DNA from: Loripinus fragilis
Taxonomy: Eukaryota > Mollusca > Bivalvia > Lucinida > Lucinidae
Direction of reading: 5' to 3'
Length of the DNA stretch: 64,000 nt
Assembly (NCBI GenBank): GCA_964019695.1
Contig: OZ026516.1
Coordinates: 97,216,368 to 97,280,367, forward strand
A program made the position numbers and the translations under genes. Shown piece after piece: positions 11,132 to 21,470 of this stretch (the stretch's first letter is position 1; each line of letters opens with the position of its first letter). Under the pieces are notes generated by a model. It was given only the letters and a program-made list of their open reading frames with translations, was not told the origin of the DNA and made no database searches.

Positions 11132-12160
11132 TAGTTCTCTCCTTATCGCTGATTTAATTATGGAAGTTGTCAGTTACTAAGGAGAGTAAGCATACGCATA
11201 GCACTGGTAACAGAAAAATAATATGATGCAAATAGCATCAAACAACAAAATAACAAAGGAAATCAATAGATATAGCTGTTGTAAACTCTTTTATAGTGCG
11301 GTCAGCTAACAGAGACTTGGCGTGTCAGACAGAGCGCTGTAATACGCTGTCAAATAAGACTAGTCTACAGTAAATCGGGTGTAATAGCCTATGTACGCTT
11401 TACGCGTGCAACCAACTGAAGCGCAGACGACAAGGGTGACCAACTTTATAGGTTAGCATGCCTGGTAAACGTTTATCTTTGGTATGCTGCTTGCGACCTG
11501 CTGCATTTCATTTTCCAGGATGGATATATTGTGAAAGTTTTGGGGGAGAGTAGGTTCGCATTTTCGTCAAATTCTGTCTGTTTGATTTTAAGCCTGATAC
11601 AATAATAATAAATCACCAATTAGAATTCAGCGGGACAAGGGTTTAGTATCTGGATCATGAGAAAATGGCATACAAACATGAGATTTGGTCTTATCGCATA
11701 TCCGCAAAAGCCTCTAATAATCGCTCAATCTGCTGTGTCCAGAGGGACTAAATGTCTAAAAGTTGTTTGGAGTCCTCTTCAGCTTACATACTTTGTCTAT
11801 GCGAGAAGCAAAAGCCCTGGCGAGGTCATGCGTACAGTGCAGGCTCGTCGGAGCCTTCGTCACACGCCGATGTAATGAGAACTATCATCTCGTGTGCTGA
11901 CCAATTTATAGTATTAATTTTTCATTACGGACCATTTTTTTTCTTATTCAGTATTATAATTTGAATAGTTAAAATTTCGAAACATTGTCAGAGCGCATAT
12001 ATCTAGACTAGTCAGTCTCCTTGTTATCCACACTAATTCGAGGTGTCTTTTTCTCACAATGGGCTCAAAACTACTATATGTATACAGGTATTTTCACAGG
12101 TGATTAAATACACTCTGTCTTACCGATTTTTTTTGGAAATGTCCAAGGGTGTGTCTTTGC
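11132..12160. other. Unassigned DNA
   Basis: I see no supported gene or repeat. Two short overlapping frames (11657-11964) have no domain. A CG-richer stretch near 11820-11880 contains GGCTCGTCGGAGCC, a short palindrome. Confidence 0.3.
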
Positions 12161-12163
12161 TAA

Positions 12164-13774
12164 AGCCCCTATCTCACTGGACTGCGACTGTTTTGCGACA
12201 ACTGGCGACAGACATCGCGAGTGGGTCGCAAAGCAGTCTCGAAACAGTCGCCAGTGATTCGTAATTTCCTCGCATGTGTCGCCAAGTGGCACAAAGTAGT
12301 CGCGAAAATTTTGAACATGTTCAAAAATTTTATGTGACAAAATTCCTCGCAAAATGGTCGCAAAGTCATCGCGGGTGTCTCGAAACCGTCGCGAACTTGT
12401 CGCTGACCCCTCGCACTTAAGTCGCAATCATTTTGGAACATGACATATTTGCGAGATAAATAAGACTAAATTGCGAATCAATTACGACATAAATGAGACA
12501 CTTCGCGACAACATTGCGAGTAAATTAAACTAAGCGATATTCTGGCGAACGTCGTGAGACAGTCGCACGAACGTCTCACGACTATCGCGCGAGTATCTTA
12601 AATTACTCGCAATTATGTCGCCAAGGGTTTGTTAAAAGAGTTCCTCCTATCTGATATGATAGTTCCCTCTAGTACGAGATCTTGGTTAGGCATACTTAAG
12701 TAAGCATTTTTGACAAATTCCTGTTGTCAAGTATTCTTGCTATCTAAGAGGATAGTTTCATATAAGTATGGTGTATTGATTCGGCTCAGTTACATGTATA
12801 CTGTTTGGAGTAATTTCAGCTATTAAATATGGTTCTGCATTCTGAGAGGATAATTTTGTTAAGTATGCTTTAATGTCAACTATGCTATTTCTATTACAGT
12901 ATAAGGAATTGTTATTGTGTCTTGGTAAGACAACAACCGCCTGCTTAGTCTCAGCAGCCTTTCTAAGAGTTGAATTTGGCATACAGAACTCTATAAACAA
13001 ATTATAACTGCAGCGGACAACTAAGATTCTGATTTGAATGCGCATCAGTGCAGTCTGATATGTGCCTTTGTTGTGCGCATAACTGTATCAAATAGATTTT
13101 CGCAGGACGAGGCTCATCCGAACTCATTGCAATTTTGATCTGATTGGGCTCATCTTGCCAAGGGCATGTGCGTTCTCGACTTACTATCTTAAGCTGCTTG
13201 ATGGGCCATCATAACTGTGCAGTATAAACGAGTAACTTTTTTCTAACTCAATATTTGCAACCATTCAACAGTCCAACACACCCAGCAGCGTGACACCTTC
13301 CAACAATCTAGCTCCTGCCAGCCCTCTTGTTCCTTCCAACAGCGTAGTACCTTCCTAGTCTGAAGTTTCAATGATTGCTAGAATGTTTTTTTCTTGGTTT
13401 ATCATTTTTCGCAAAACCATCGTGCGACAGTCGCACGACCTTAGCGCGACAGTCGCACGACAGACGCACGACGTTCGTGAGAACGTCGTGAGGCGGTCGA
13501 TGGTAATAAATGCTCGCAATTTCATCGGGCGAACATCGTGCGAGTGTCTCGCGAATGTCGCACGAATGTCGCGCGAATGTCGTGAAACATTCGCCAATGA
13601 TTCGTGCGACAATCGTACGACATTCGTGCGACTGTCGCAAATATGTCTTATTCACCTATTCGGTGTGACCGCAATGTGATTATGGTTGCAATGTCGTATT
13701 TCTGTCGCCAAAACGTGTCTCAAATTAGTCTCAAAATAGTCGTAAATTGCTCGCATCCCAGTGAGATACTAGCT
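12164..13774. mobile_element. Foldback-type element with arms rich in GTCGC words
   Basis: Ends are AGCCCCTATCTCACTGG on the left and, inverted, AGCTAGTATCTCACTGG on the right. Both outer flanks read TAA (12161-12163 and 13775-13777), compatible with a 3-bp target duplication. The outer segments (12164-12615 and 13405-13774) are saturated with GTCGC, CGCGA and GTCGCACGA words in both orientations, unlike the AT-rich surroundings. The end sequence CCCCTATYYCAC resembles that of the ATTCG element at 8057. The frames at 12104-12441 and 13355-13679 only read these words. Confidence 0.75.
12758..13045 (-). other. Unrecognised 95-codon frame inside the GTCGC element
   Basis: This frame lies in the word-free middle of the GTCGC element, so the word repeats do not explain it. 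The reading has ordinary composition (QAVVVLPRHNNNSLYCNRNS near the middle, then a Lys/Leu/Ser stretch). I recognise no domain and no partner exon. It could be a remnant of the element's own gene or a chance frame. Confidence 0.2.
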
Positions 13775-14029
13775 TAAGAACCGCCCAGTCTCTCTTAACT
13801 GGACGGACTCAAGTTAACTCATGGGACATTGTCGCGGGAGCCCGGCATGTAATAGCCGTATGAGGAGATATACATGTATAATGATAATCCTTTATATGTG
13901 TACAGTGTATGTATTTTGTATATCATTTTCATTCTTTCTTTCTATGAATACTGGCTCACTCAGATTTTTGAACATTATGCCAGGGAGTGCGAATTTTGAA
14001 AATTTTGAGAAAAAAAAACAAAACAAAAA

Positions 14030-14392
14030 AACTTAAGCTGTGTTTTTGACCAAATGAGGAGTGCCCGAAACTCCTCTGTGGTCTGGGTATTGGCCACAGA
14101 AGTAGACAGACTATTCCAATGTGGAATAGTTCGGAGAGATTCTTCAGGGCAGCACTGTAAGTCATGTATCTACAATATTGAGCACTATGTGATGACCTGG
14201 TAGTTTTTAAAATTGTGAGCAGGGGTCATATACTTGTCGTTCTCAATAGGCACTGCTCCACAATGAATCTTGTGAAAGAGAAGCAAGTAGGACTGATCTC
14301 AACGGGCCTCAGAGATGGCCATTCAAGCTTACTGAGCAGTTCGTTGACATTACTTGTGTTTTGAAATTTTATTTTTATTTTTTTTATTTATA
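14030..14392 (-). pseudogene. Non-LTR retrotransposon, C-terminal end of ORF2 (broken)
   Basis: Reading the minus strand gives ELLSKLEWPSL and, in another frame, TIPHWNSLSTSVANTQTTEE. Both are typical of the C-terminal tail of CR1/Jockey-type LINE reverse transcriptases. The reading changes frame at least twice, so it is dead. It is the continuation of the fragment at 16225-17370, separated from it by the mariner-like insertion at 14396-15738 and about 480 bp of unassigned DNA. The region 13776-14030 downstream is A-rich on this side and may be the 3' tail. Confidence 0.65.
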
Positions 14393-14395
14393 CTA

Positions 14396-15738
14396 CGAGG
14401 GGCATTTGGAAAGTTCTTAGCATGGTATTTTATCTCAGTAACCGATACACAAACCCCATCATGTTTGGTATCATTTTAAAGAACTATATTTTCTCTGTGT
14501 TATGGCACAAATTTCATGAGGATATTATAATGTAGACACGAATAATATCATTGTGAATACATGTAATGTTTGTTTACTGGAAAATGCAAAATATCAGTGG
14601 AAATAAAACATTTTACCTTTTGAAAAGTGTGCAGAGCATTAACAATAGTTCATGAAATTAGATAATTTTGTACCATTTGGTAGGCCACAATCTGGTACAG
14701 TTATCATACAATTGATGACCGAGTTGGATGTTTCTAATAATTAAATACCGGAACAGCAGTACCAAAACCGTCTAGACAGCAAAGCAATGCGCTATTTTTT
14801 CGACTAAAAACGCATGTCACAATGCACATATTTTGAAAAAATATATTCGACAGTAGTTTAAAAATGATATGCGTTGGTATTTTTGTCAAGAACACTTTAT
14901 GCTCTTTGTATTGAAACCAAAATAAATTTTGTAAACCAGAACAAAGGGAAGATAACTCTTATAATCTTCCCATGGGACAGAGTAAGTTTAGCTATGAGTT
15001 GATGTTCCGGTTCATTTCAGTTGAAAACGGTTGTAAACAAAAAAAAGTAGGAGTACCTTGAGAGTAGAAATCAATCAACTTTGTGATGGTTAACGCGATA
15101 CCATGAGAAGTTAATATGCCATCGACGAAATGTGAGGGGTTTAGTTACCCCATCCACTTCTTGAAAAGTAGGTGTAGTGTTATTAGGAATAATTTTCTTG
15201 AATACAAAACTAAACAAGCTACACTTTTTACGCGACGACATGATTTTTATGCATTGTTCGCTACAAATAAAGCAAAACATATACTCAATAGGCATTTTTC
15301 GTGCTCCTGTAGTGACACAATTTAAAGTAAAAGTATAAAGAAAAATAAAAAAGTCCCATTTTTGAAAGTTTACCATTTCTCTATTAGTCAACATTTTCTG
15401 AATGTAAAGGTGTAAGTCGTGCAAGCAGTGATGGCATAATATATTTCTATAAAAATTAAGTTGGCACCAAATCGTCAATTTGTCAAACCACGATCGTAAA
15501 TAAGGGCCCCAATTTTCCTTCGTTTTTTACAATTTTTTTGCAAAAAAAATTCAGCCAGTGTATAAACCCTACTCATTTTGAGCATGCGCTGCACGTGCCC
15601 GCCGAGTCCCTTTTCGAAAAAAATAAACCATCAAGTAGCCGTTGAATTCTAGTTTCCAAAAATGTATTATTTGATAGCGTTTTATCAATGCATTGTGGAG
15701 TTATGATGCCATGCTAAGAACTTTCCAAATGCCCCTCG
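14396..15738. mobile_element. Mariner-like TIR element, 1,343 bp, no intact transposase
   Basis: The first 30 bp (CGAGGGGCATTTGGAAAG then TTCTTAGCATGG) are identical and inverted at the two ends, and both ends are flanked by TA. The length is close to that of autonomous mariner elements. The longest frame (15071-15478, minus, 135 codons) shows no DD(E/D) transposase motif that I can recognise. It lies between two pieces of one retrotransposon, so it probably inserted into the LINE. Confidence 0.8.
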
Positions 15739-15740
15739 TA

Positions 15741-16224
15741 CATTTCAAGAGAGTGATACATTTGGTATGAAAATCATTCTACCATGTGGCCCTCTGAACA
15801 TAAAACTTTAAACACAAACTATATACATATACACAAATAGCAAATACAAACAGTGCACACTGTTTCAGTTATCGCTATTGTCTAAAATACGAAACAACTA
15901 ATATGTTCTCTTGTCTGTGCTGTATACCGGGGACATGGAATGTGACGGAAAGACAATGCGCATGCGTCACACTCCTGTTTCTCACATATAACATCATCCA
16001 TGCTCAGTTAACATAGATTATAATTGTAATGCATCTCGTTTCAAAAACCTCTTGCTATCGCATGCGACCATAATTCAACAGAATATGGCCGGTTCTGAAT
16101 GCACAAGCATCAAAGACAGTTCATATTTGCCAAAAGGGATGCACATAGAAAAAGAACAGTACCGATTATTTTAAACCTGGGTATATAAAACATCTCGCAT
16201 GATATCATTCAAAAGTGATGGTTA
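15741..16224. other. Unassigned DNA between LINE pieces, with an NRF1-like site
   Basis: It does not read as LINE protein in any frame. It contains TGCGCATGCGTC at 15957-15968, close to the NRF1 motif known from animal promoters. No gene start follows that I can support. Confidence 0.3.
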
Positions 16225-17370
16225 TACCAAGGTATTTCGCCGACTGGACATTTTCCAAAGTTTGGTCGTGTTCGGTGAATAATCAAAAAGTATTTGTTAA
16301 TGGTGCTGATGCTGAGTGACTCTTATAGAGTGACATTTGGTGACATTAAATTTCATTTGCCAATCGGCTTCTCATTGCTTTAAGCGGGTGAGGTCTTCTT
16401 GCAAGATCAAACAATCCTGGATTGAATGTATATTCCTATACAGCCCACAGTCGTCTGCGAACAGGCGAAGAAGACCATATGTTATCCGGTAGATCGTTAA
16501 TGCAAATGAAGAACAGGACCAGACCTAGGACCGATCCCGATCCCTGGGGCACACCGGATAGCACTGGGACTGTTGGACTTGGCTGTCTAAATCTACTTGT
16601 TGAGTGCGCCCAGAGAGCCACGAGTTGATCCACCTTTGGGTGGACCCTCTAATCCCATAGTATTCTAATTTGTGCAATAGCCTCCTGTGTGGAACCTTGT
16701 CAAAGCCCTTAGCAAAATCCATAATGATCAAATCTCTCTGTATGTGCACACAATTCACAGCCCCATCCAGGTTGCTGATGATGTCGTGCACAAACTGGGC
16801 CAACTGGGTTTCACAAAACCTCTGACTTCCGAAACCATGCTGACAGTCAGGGTGTATGCTATCTAAGACTAAGTGTTTGTTGATGTTGCTTACTAAAATA
16901 TGTTCTAGGGTTTTGCAGCAGATGCATGTGAGCGACACTAGTCTGTAGTTTGCAGCATCGTATTTTTCACCCTTTTTAAAGACCGGAGAAACATTTGCTT
17001 GTCGCCAAACATTTGGTACATCGCACCCAGCTGAAGACTCATTGAAGATAAGTGCCAATATTGGAGCGATCTCAATGCTACACTATTCAAGCACTCTGGC
17101 ATTCAGTCCATCTGGGCCAAGTGCTTTATGAACATTTAGTCTTTCCAACAGCTTGGCGACCCTTTTGGGTCAACTATTATGTCCCCCATGGAGGAGAACG
17201 GACTAGCCCCTTTCGAGTGCGGGTCAGAGTCGTCTTCACGTGTTAAGGCTGTTTTGAATTGCCTATTACAAATGTTGGCTTTTTCCTTTGTATCTGTCAT
17301 AAGAATTCCGTTGTCTCTGAGTGATGTGATCCCAAACGTGTCCTTTTTAAGTGATTTTATAACTGATTAA
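16225..17370 (-). pseudogene. Non-LTR retrotransposon reverse transcriptase (CR1/Jockey-like), frameshifted
   Basis: Minus-strand fragments line up in the order of a LINE reverse transcriptase. The N-terminal linker has LKKDTFGITSLRDNGIL (about 17330) and LNVHKALGPDGLNARVLE (about 17120). The fingers have VFKKGEKYDAANYRLVSLTC (about 16975) and the palm has IIMDFAKGFDKVPHRRLL (about 16720). The substrate loop is LSGVPQGS (about 16555). The catalytic box is LFADDCGL (16445-16468) with both aspartates intact. It is broken: a frame change lies near 17140, another near 16560 and another between the INDLPDNI and FADD blocks. There is a 2-residue insertion after PQGS, and reading stops near 16225 after SAKYLG-like sequence. 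The enzyme copies element RNA into DNA at a nicked target in the nucleus. This copy cannot. Family assignment beyond LINE is inference. Confidence 0.85.
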
Positions 17371-17477
17371 AACTTTTTAATCTTTTAAGTCGTAGGAGTG
17401 TCGAGATCTGAGCTGTCGTTTGCAAACGTTAATATATTGGAAACGTATTTCCAATATGCATCTCTCAGTACCTTCTG

Positions 17478-18055
17478 TACACACTGTCTGTATCGAGCTC
17501 CGGATCGGCCGTTTTTGGAAGTGGAGCGGACCACCCAAGATGGCGGACCATTCAACACAAGCAAGGTAGGTGTCTCATTGTATCCAATATGATGACTGTT
17601 TGAGGCATGCATCAGCCAAACGAGCCAAATTACCGCACGTAGAATTGATTTATCTGCATAAAACAGCAAGTTCTGTGGCGAAAAACATACACAGTTTCTT
17701 GCATCGGTTCATTGAAATGTCATTTTCTGTGCTGATAATTTTTGAAGCGATGACCCAAATATTTTCTTGTCATTCCTTTGAAACTGCATACATATATCCG
17801 TATCATATCTATAAACTACGATGCGCAATTCAATTTTGATCCATACGCCAAAAACCGTAATAAAACCCCTTGGCTGGATTTTGAGAAATAGTTGTTTATG
17901 TTAGCCGTGTAAGCGGCAATTGTTGACGGATTGGACTAGCTAGTTCAACACAAATTATGCCACTATATGCAGTCATTTGTCAACGGATTGGCTCGCGAAA
18001 AATCATGAAAATGTCCACGGATTGGACGAACTTAGGTCTTCAGAGACAACATACC
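17478..18055 (+). repeat. Promoter/first-exon-like dispersed repeat, copy 1
   Basis: About 570 bp that recurs inverted at 30770-31330 and 47887-48447 with visible but modest divergence. It begins CTGTCTGTATCGAGCTCCGG, contains CCCAAGATGGCGGACCATTC with a splice-donor consensus, and ends with three loose copies of ACGGATTGGAC (about 17928, 17984, 18028). An 89-codon frame downstream (17570-17839) is open in all copies but starts at GTG. Its differences between copies are mostly amino-acid changing, so it looks neutral and is not called. Confidence 0.75.
17540..17565 (+). CDS. Candidate first coding exon, MADHSTQA, with donor GTAGGTG
   Basis: ATGGCGGACCATTCAACACA begins in an AAGATGGCGG context, typical of animal promoters with YY1-linked starts. 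It runs 26 nt to AG|GTAGGTG, a good splice-donor match. The predicted start is MADHSTQA plus two bases of the next codon. Start codon and donor are both kept in the inverted copy at 31243-31268, where only one base differs in this stretch. No downstream exon is identified. It may be a duplicated first exon of a host gene or of an element gene; the conserved bases could also be chance within a repeat. Confidence 0.3.
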
Positions 18056-18300
18056 GGTACTAAACTCTTTTCATGTTGTCTGTTGATACCTTTGCAAATA
18101 CTTAGGACTCAAACCAGGACTAACAAAGATGACAGACTTGTCGTAGTGTCGGTCCTGCTCTGGGTCCACACTGTTTGACACCCTGATGATACTCCTGGAA
18201 GAACGTTTTGAAAACGTTTAAATTTGAGAAACAAATCCTACTTTAGACACCACAAAAGCGTGAAAAAATACCGACATAAAGACATGTTGCCCGTATTGTT

Positions 18301-18925
18301 GGGCCCGATCTAAATCCATAGTGTAGTGCCTGATCTTAATCCATCCTGTAGGGCCTGATCTTAATCAATATTGTGGGGCCTGATCTTAATCCATATTGTT
18401 GGGCCTGATCTTATCCCATATTGTAGGGCCTTATCTAAATCTATATTGTTGGGTCTGATCTTAATTCATATTGCAGGGCCTGATTTTAATCAATATTGTA
18501 GGGCCTGATCTTAACCCATATTGTTGGACCTGATCTAAATCCTTATCTAGGACCTGATCTTAATCCACATTGTAGGGCCTTATCTAAATCCATATGTAGG
18601 GTCCAATCTTTATTCATATTGTAGGGCCTGATCTGAATCAATACTGTAGGGCCTGATCTTAATCCATATCGCTGGGCCTGATCTCAATCCATTTTTGTAG
18701 GGCCTGATCTTAATCCATATTTTAGGGCCTGATCTTAATCCACATTTTAGGTCCTGATCTTAATCCATATCAAAGGGCATGGTATTAATCACTATTGTAA
18801 GGCCTAATCTTAATCCATATCGCCGGGCCCGATCTTAATCGATATTGTAGGGCCTGGTCTTTATCAATATTGTATGGCCTGATCTTAATCAATATTGTTT
18901 GGCCTGCTCTTGATCCAAGCGGTTT
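18301..18925. repeat. Minisatellite: 25 copies of a 25-bp unit
   Basis: The consensus is GGGCCTGATCTTAATCCATA followed by TTGTA. I counted 25 successive units, nearly all exactly 25 bp, with single-base variants of 24 or 26 bp. Most units carry a GATC site at the same place. The last units degrade (GGCCTGCTCTTGATCCAAGC). The array is translated in frame by part of a 157-codon minus-strand frame (18785-19258), giving IKIRPYNIDKDQ-like repeats. Confidence 0.9.
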
Positions 18926-19450
18926 GAGTCTGACCACATTCATTTGTTGATATCTGCATTCAGATGGATACGTTTGATCTGGAGCAAACCACTTTTCAAT
19001 TCTGGTTGCTGATATATTGTCGATTGGCGCTCTAGGCGAATTCGTCTGTTGATAACCTTTGAAAACAGCTTTGATCCAGATCAGGCCCGACATCTTGTCG
19101 TGTTTGAAGTGCGTTTTAACTATTTTATGTTCTGGTCGCATCTCTAAAGAATAATAGCTTCGAGTCTCAAAACAGTTTTGATCCAGCTCAGGCCCAACGA
19201 CATTCGGTGCTGTGCTTTCAGCCCATTTATGCCTAATGATACTTCCTACCCTTATCATTCGTACGAATCTGTTTCCGTTTTAAGGGATGCTGGGTAGTAT
19301 TGTTCATTTACATTCATATCTAAATGGAACATTCGGTAAGCAAACAGTGTCTGTCAGTGGAAACCCTGATCAGATGCCGCGTTTTGCAGCGTCTGATCTG
19401 GGTCTGTACAGTTTGCCTATGTCCCACAAAAAAGACGCTAGGCTTATATG
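18926..19450. other. Unassigned, carries the non-repeat part of a 157-codon minus-strand frame
   Basis: The frame 19258-18785 on the minus strand starts in unique sequence and ends inside the 25-bp array. Two phrases, TTTGATCCAGATCAGGCCC (about 19075) and TTTTGATCCAGCTCAGGCCC (about 19177), are direct repeats about 100 bp apart and resemble the array unit. Most or all of the frame may therefore be decayed satellite. I recognise no domain. Confidence 0.35.
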
Positions 19451-19902
19451 GGTTAATGTGTTCTTGAGGCCTCCCAGGGGGGAGTCTGTGCTCCCTTAAA
19501 ATAATGCTTTGATCTACCAAAATCCCTGAAAAAAAAATTCATCAGCTCCCTGAAAGTATTTTGTCTTAATGAAATACATGATATATAGCTCAAAGTATGA
19601 GGTTATCCTTATACTGCTATTGCTGTACCTGGTTGGGTAGCTATGGAGGAGTGCTCTCTAGTTTAGTTGTTTTAAATTAGGGACAGACCATTTGCTTTTC
19701 TGGTAAGATGGAGGGAGGTGCCTTTCTTTGTTCCAACAGCTTAAAAACTTGAATATTTTGAAAGAAAGTGAAAGCATTTAATTTTTTGTAACTGTACAAA
19801 TTCTTTTTACAATTCGATCAGCATCCTTCAAAGTTTTAATAAAAATCAGTGAGTTAACTAGAGAGCGTGCGCATGTAACCCTGTAAGGATGGGGAATGGC
19901 AC

Positions 19903-20266
19903 CCCAGGGGGGGGGGTACTCTGCTATTTTCATACATACGTAGGCTCGGACTATTTTTTTGGGGTCAAATTTTTGAATTTCAATATTTTTGGTGATTTTC
20001 AGAAAAATGAATATTTTTTGGGGTATGAAAATTTTGTGGATATTTTGTTGGGGTCATCCCAAAATTGGACTAGTTTTAGGGGTTATTTCTATGTATTTAA
20101 GGTCTTTTCTTAAGGTAAATATACAGAATCAGGATATTTTTTGGGGTTGCAAAAATTTCAAATATTTTTTTGGGGTGCTTGAAATTTCTGCTATTTTTTT
20201 TTGGTGAACGGTAGATGCTGGGTCCGAGCCTACGTATGCAGAAAAATTAGAGTACCCCCCCCTGGG
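19903..20266. mobile_element. hAT-type MITE, 364 bp, with 8-bp target duplication
   Basis: The ends are CCCAGGGGGGGGGGTACTCT on the left and CCCAGGGGGGGGTACTCT inverted on the right. Pairing continues through ACGTAGGCTCGGA for about 45 bp. Flanks are AATGGCAC (19895-19902) and AATGACAC (20267-20274), an 8-bp duplication with one mismatch. The inside is made of loose repeats of ATTTTTTTGGGGT. No coding capacity. The short frames here are translations of those repeats. Confidence 0.85.
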
Positions 20267-20579
20267 AATGACACTTGTGCTAGGGGGTTCCCGGCCAGGG
20301 CATGCTCCCCCGAGCAATTTTTGAAAAAAAGGTGCTATCTGGTGCATTCTGAGCGTTCCAAAATAATCAACCTAAAAATCAACAACTTTAGGGATAATAA
20401 ATCAACAACAACAAAAAATATTCGGCATATTTTGTCTTCGATCAATCCAGATGTGCATGTAAATAAACAGAAACATGAGTCCCCCCCCCCCTCAGAAGCA
20501 AAGAATTTTTTTAAAAATTAAATAAAATTGAGGCTTTTCCTTTAAGATGATATTTTTTATATTTATATTTTTCACTTTT

Positions 20580-20705
20580 TGGCAGTGCTCACTAAATCCC
20601 CAAAACTAAGAGCTTGCTCCCCAGATCCCCTAAAATAATTACCAGTGCTCCCCAGCTCCCTGAAAAGAAATAGCCGTTCTCCCCAAACCCCTGGGGCCCA
20701 GATTT
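20580..20705. repeat. Short loose tandem repeats of GTGCTCCCCAGCTCCCTGAAA
   Basis: Three or four diverged units of roughly 35 bp contain GCTCCCCAG-TCCC-AAAA. Related words (GTGCTCCCTTAAAATAA, AGCTCCCTGAAAG) occur at 19488-19555. The hAT MITE at 19903 therefore seems to sit inside a larger older repeat running roughly 19450-20705. Its ends cannot be fixed. Confidence 0.45.
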
Positions 20706-20850
20706 TGCTGTCTTGTGGCTGTCTGTGTTCTATGCCTTTTCCTCATGGTATCCTTTTCGGCATATCTTGGCCATATTCACATGTTTTATTATATTGTGTT
20801 AATATTGGGTATTACTAAACAGTTTCCCCAAGTGCGACAGACATAACACA

Positions 20851-20937
20851 TTACCCAGCAGGGACGTCATTGTGACGTCATTGCATCGCATTGACGTCGA
20901 CACGACGTTACTTTGTTGTTCTGTGTCTGCTGGGTAA
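20851..20937. mobile_element. 87-bp micro-MITE with TTACCCAGCAG ends and ACGTC words
   Basis: It starts TTACCCAGCAGGGACGTC and ends GTCTGCTGGGTAA, an 11-bp inverted repeat. The inside carries several GACGTC/ACGTTA words. From memory, short elements with ACCCAGCAGAC ends are common in marine invertebrates. The minus frame at 20799-21002 reads through it and is not a gene. Confidence 0.6.
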
Positions 20938-21059
20938 GGACAGCCAGTATTCAAGCCAATGATGCTGACTTCAGAGTGCTGAAACTTGTGTTTCATACAC
21001 ATTCATACGTCTTAATTCATTCGAGCCGAGTAAGCAAATCATAGGCCGTTATTTTATTC

Positions 21060-21470
21060 ACTAGAAACGCAAGTTTCTTGTACTTCAACAACAGACGACT
21101 CTTGGGCGAAGATTTGGTACCATTAAAATGTATTTAGGCCTCCCAATGGCTTACACTGCTGTCCGTTCTAAGGCAGTGGTTCTGTTGTTGTTGATTCATT
21201 GTTTATTGTTACTCCCATTGTGTGAGTCTGTAATTTTTCTATGTTTTGTTGTACGTAACTTAATGTCCATTCTAGTTTGCAATCATCTTGATGGGGAAGA
21301 GAGAGCTGGTTGCTTTGCTTGGTTTGTCTTGCTGATGTCTCGTGATTGTTGTGTGGCTCTTCCTCGCGGTGCCATGGGGTTGTCTGCAGTTTGTGAGATT
21401 GTGGTATTTCCTGATCATACTCACTTACTCTTTTCATATAATCACAACGTATAACTACAAAGCCGTGCAT
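21060..21470 (-). repeat. Dispersed repeat family A (copy at 21 kb)
   Basis: About 370-400 bp, also present at 28490, 33590, 37981 and in the second unit copy. In family orientation (minus here) it begins GTAAGTGAGTATGATCAGGA and runs through CCATGGCACCGCGAGGAAGA and CCACCGCCTTAGAACGGAC to ACCAAATCTTCGCCC. One strand reads SEYDQEIPQSQTADNP-MAPRGR-like protein when copies are compared, but every copy has stops or frameshifts. The other strand gives hydrophobic frames (VLLLLIHCLLLLPL). Neither is supported as a living gene. Partial relatives occur at about 36725-36785 and 43010-43095. Confidence 0.75.

Noticed and set aside
12104..12441. Arg/Cys/Asp-rich frames on the minus strand
   Set aside because: They translate the GTCGC word array of a foldback element.
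13355..13679. Three overlapping 85-102 codon frames rich in Arg, Ser and His
   Set aside because: Same cause: GTCGC words are open in several frames on both strands.
15071..15478. 135-codon minus frame inside the mariner-like element, considered as a transposase
   Set aside because: No helix-turn-helix or DD(E/D) motif could be recognised, so it is more likely a chance frame.
17570..17839. 89-codon frame kept open in all copies of the first-exon repeat
   Set aside because: It starts with GTG, and most differences between copies change amino acids, which suggests no coding constraint.
18301..18925. CRISPR array
   Set aside because: The units are contiguous 25-bp repeats with no spacers, in a eukaryotic genome.
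18785..19258. 157-codon minus-strand frame
   Set aside because: Its end is the 25-bp array and its start contains decayed array-like phrases; no domain was seen.
21128..21454. 108-residue hydrophobic frame resembling a membrane protein
   Set aside because: It is the antisense of repeat family A. Other copies give similar hydrophobic text with different starts and stops.
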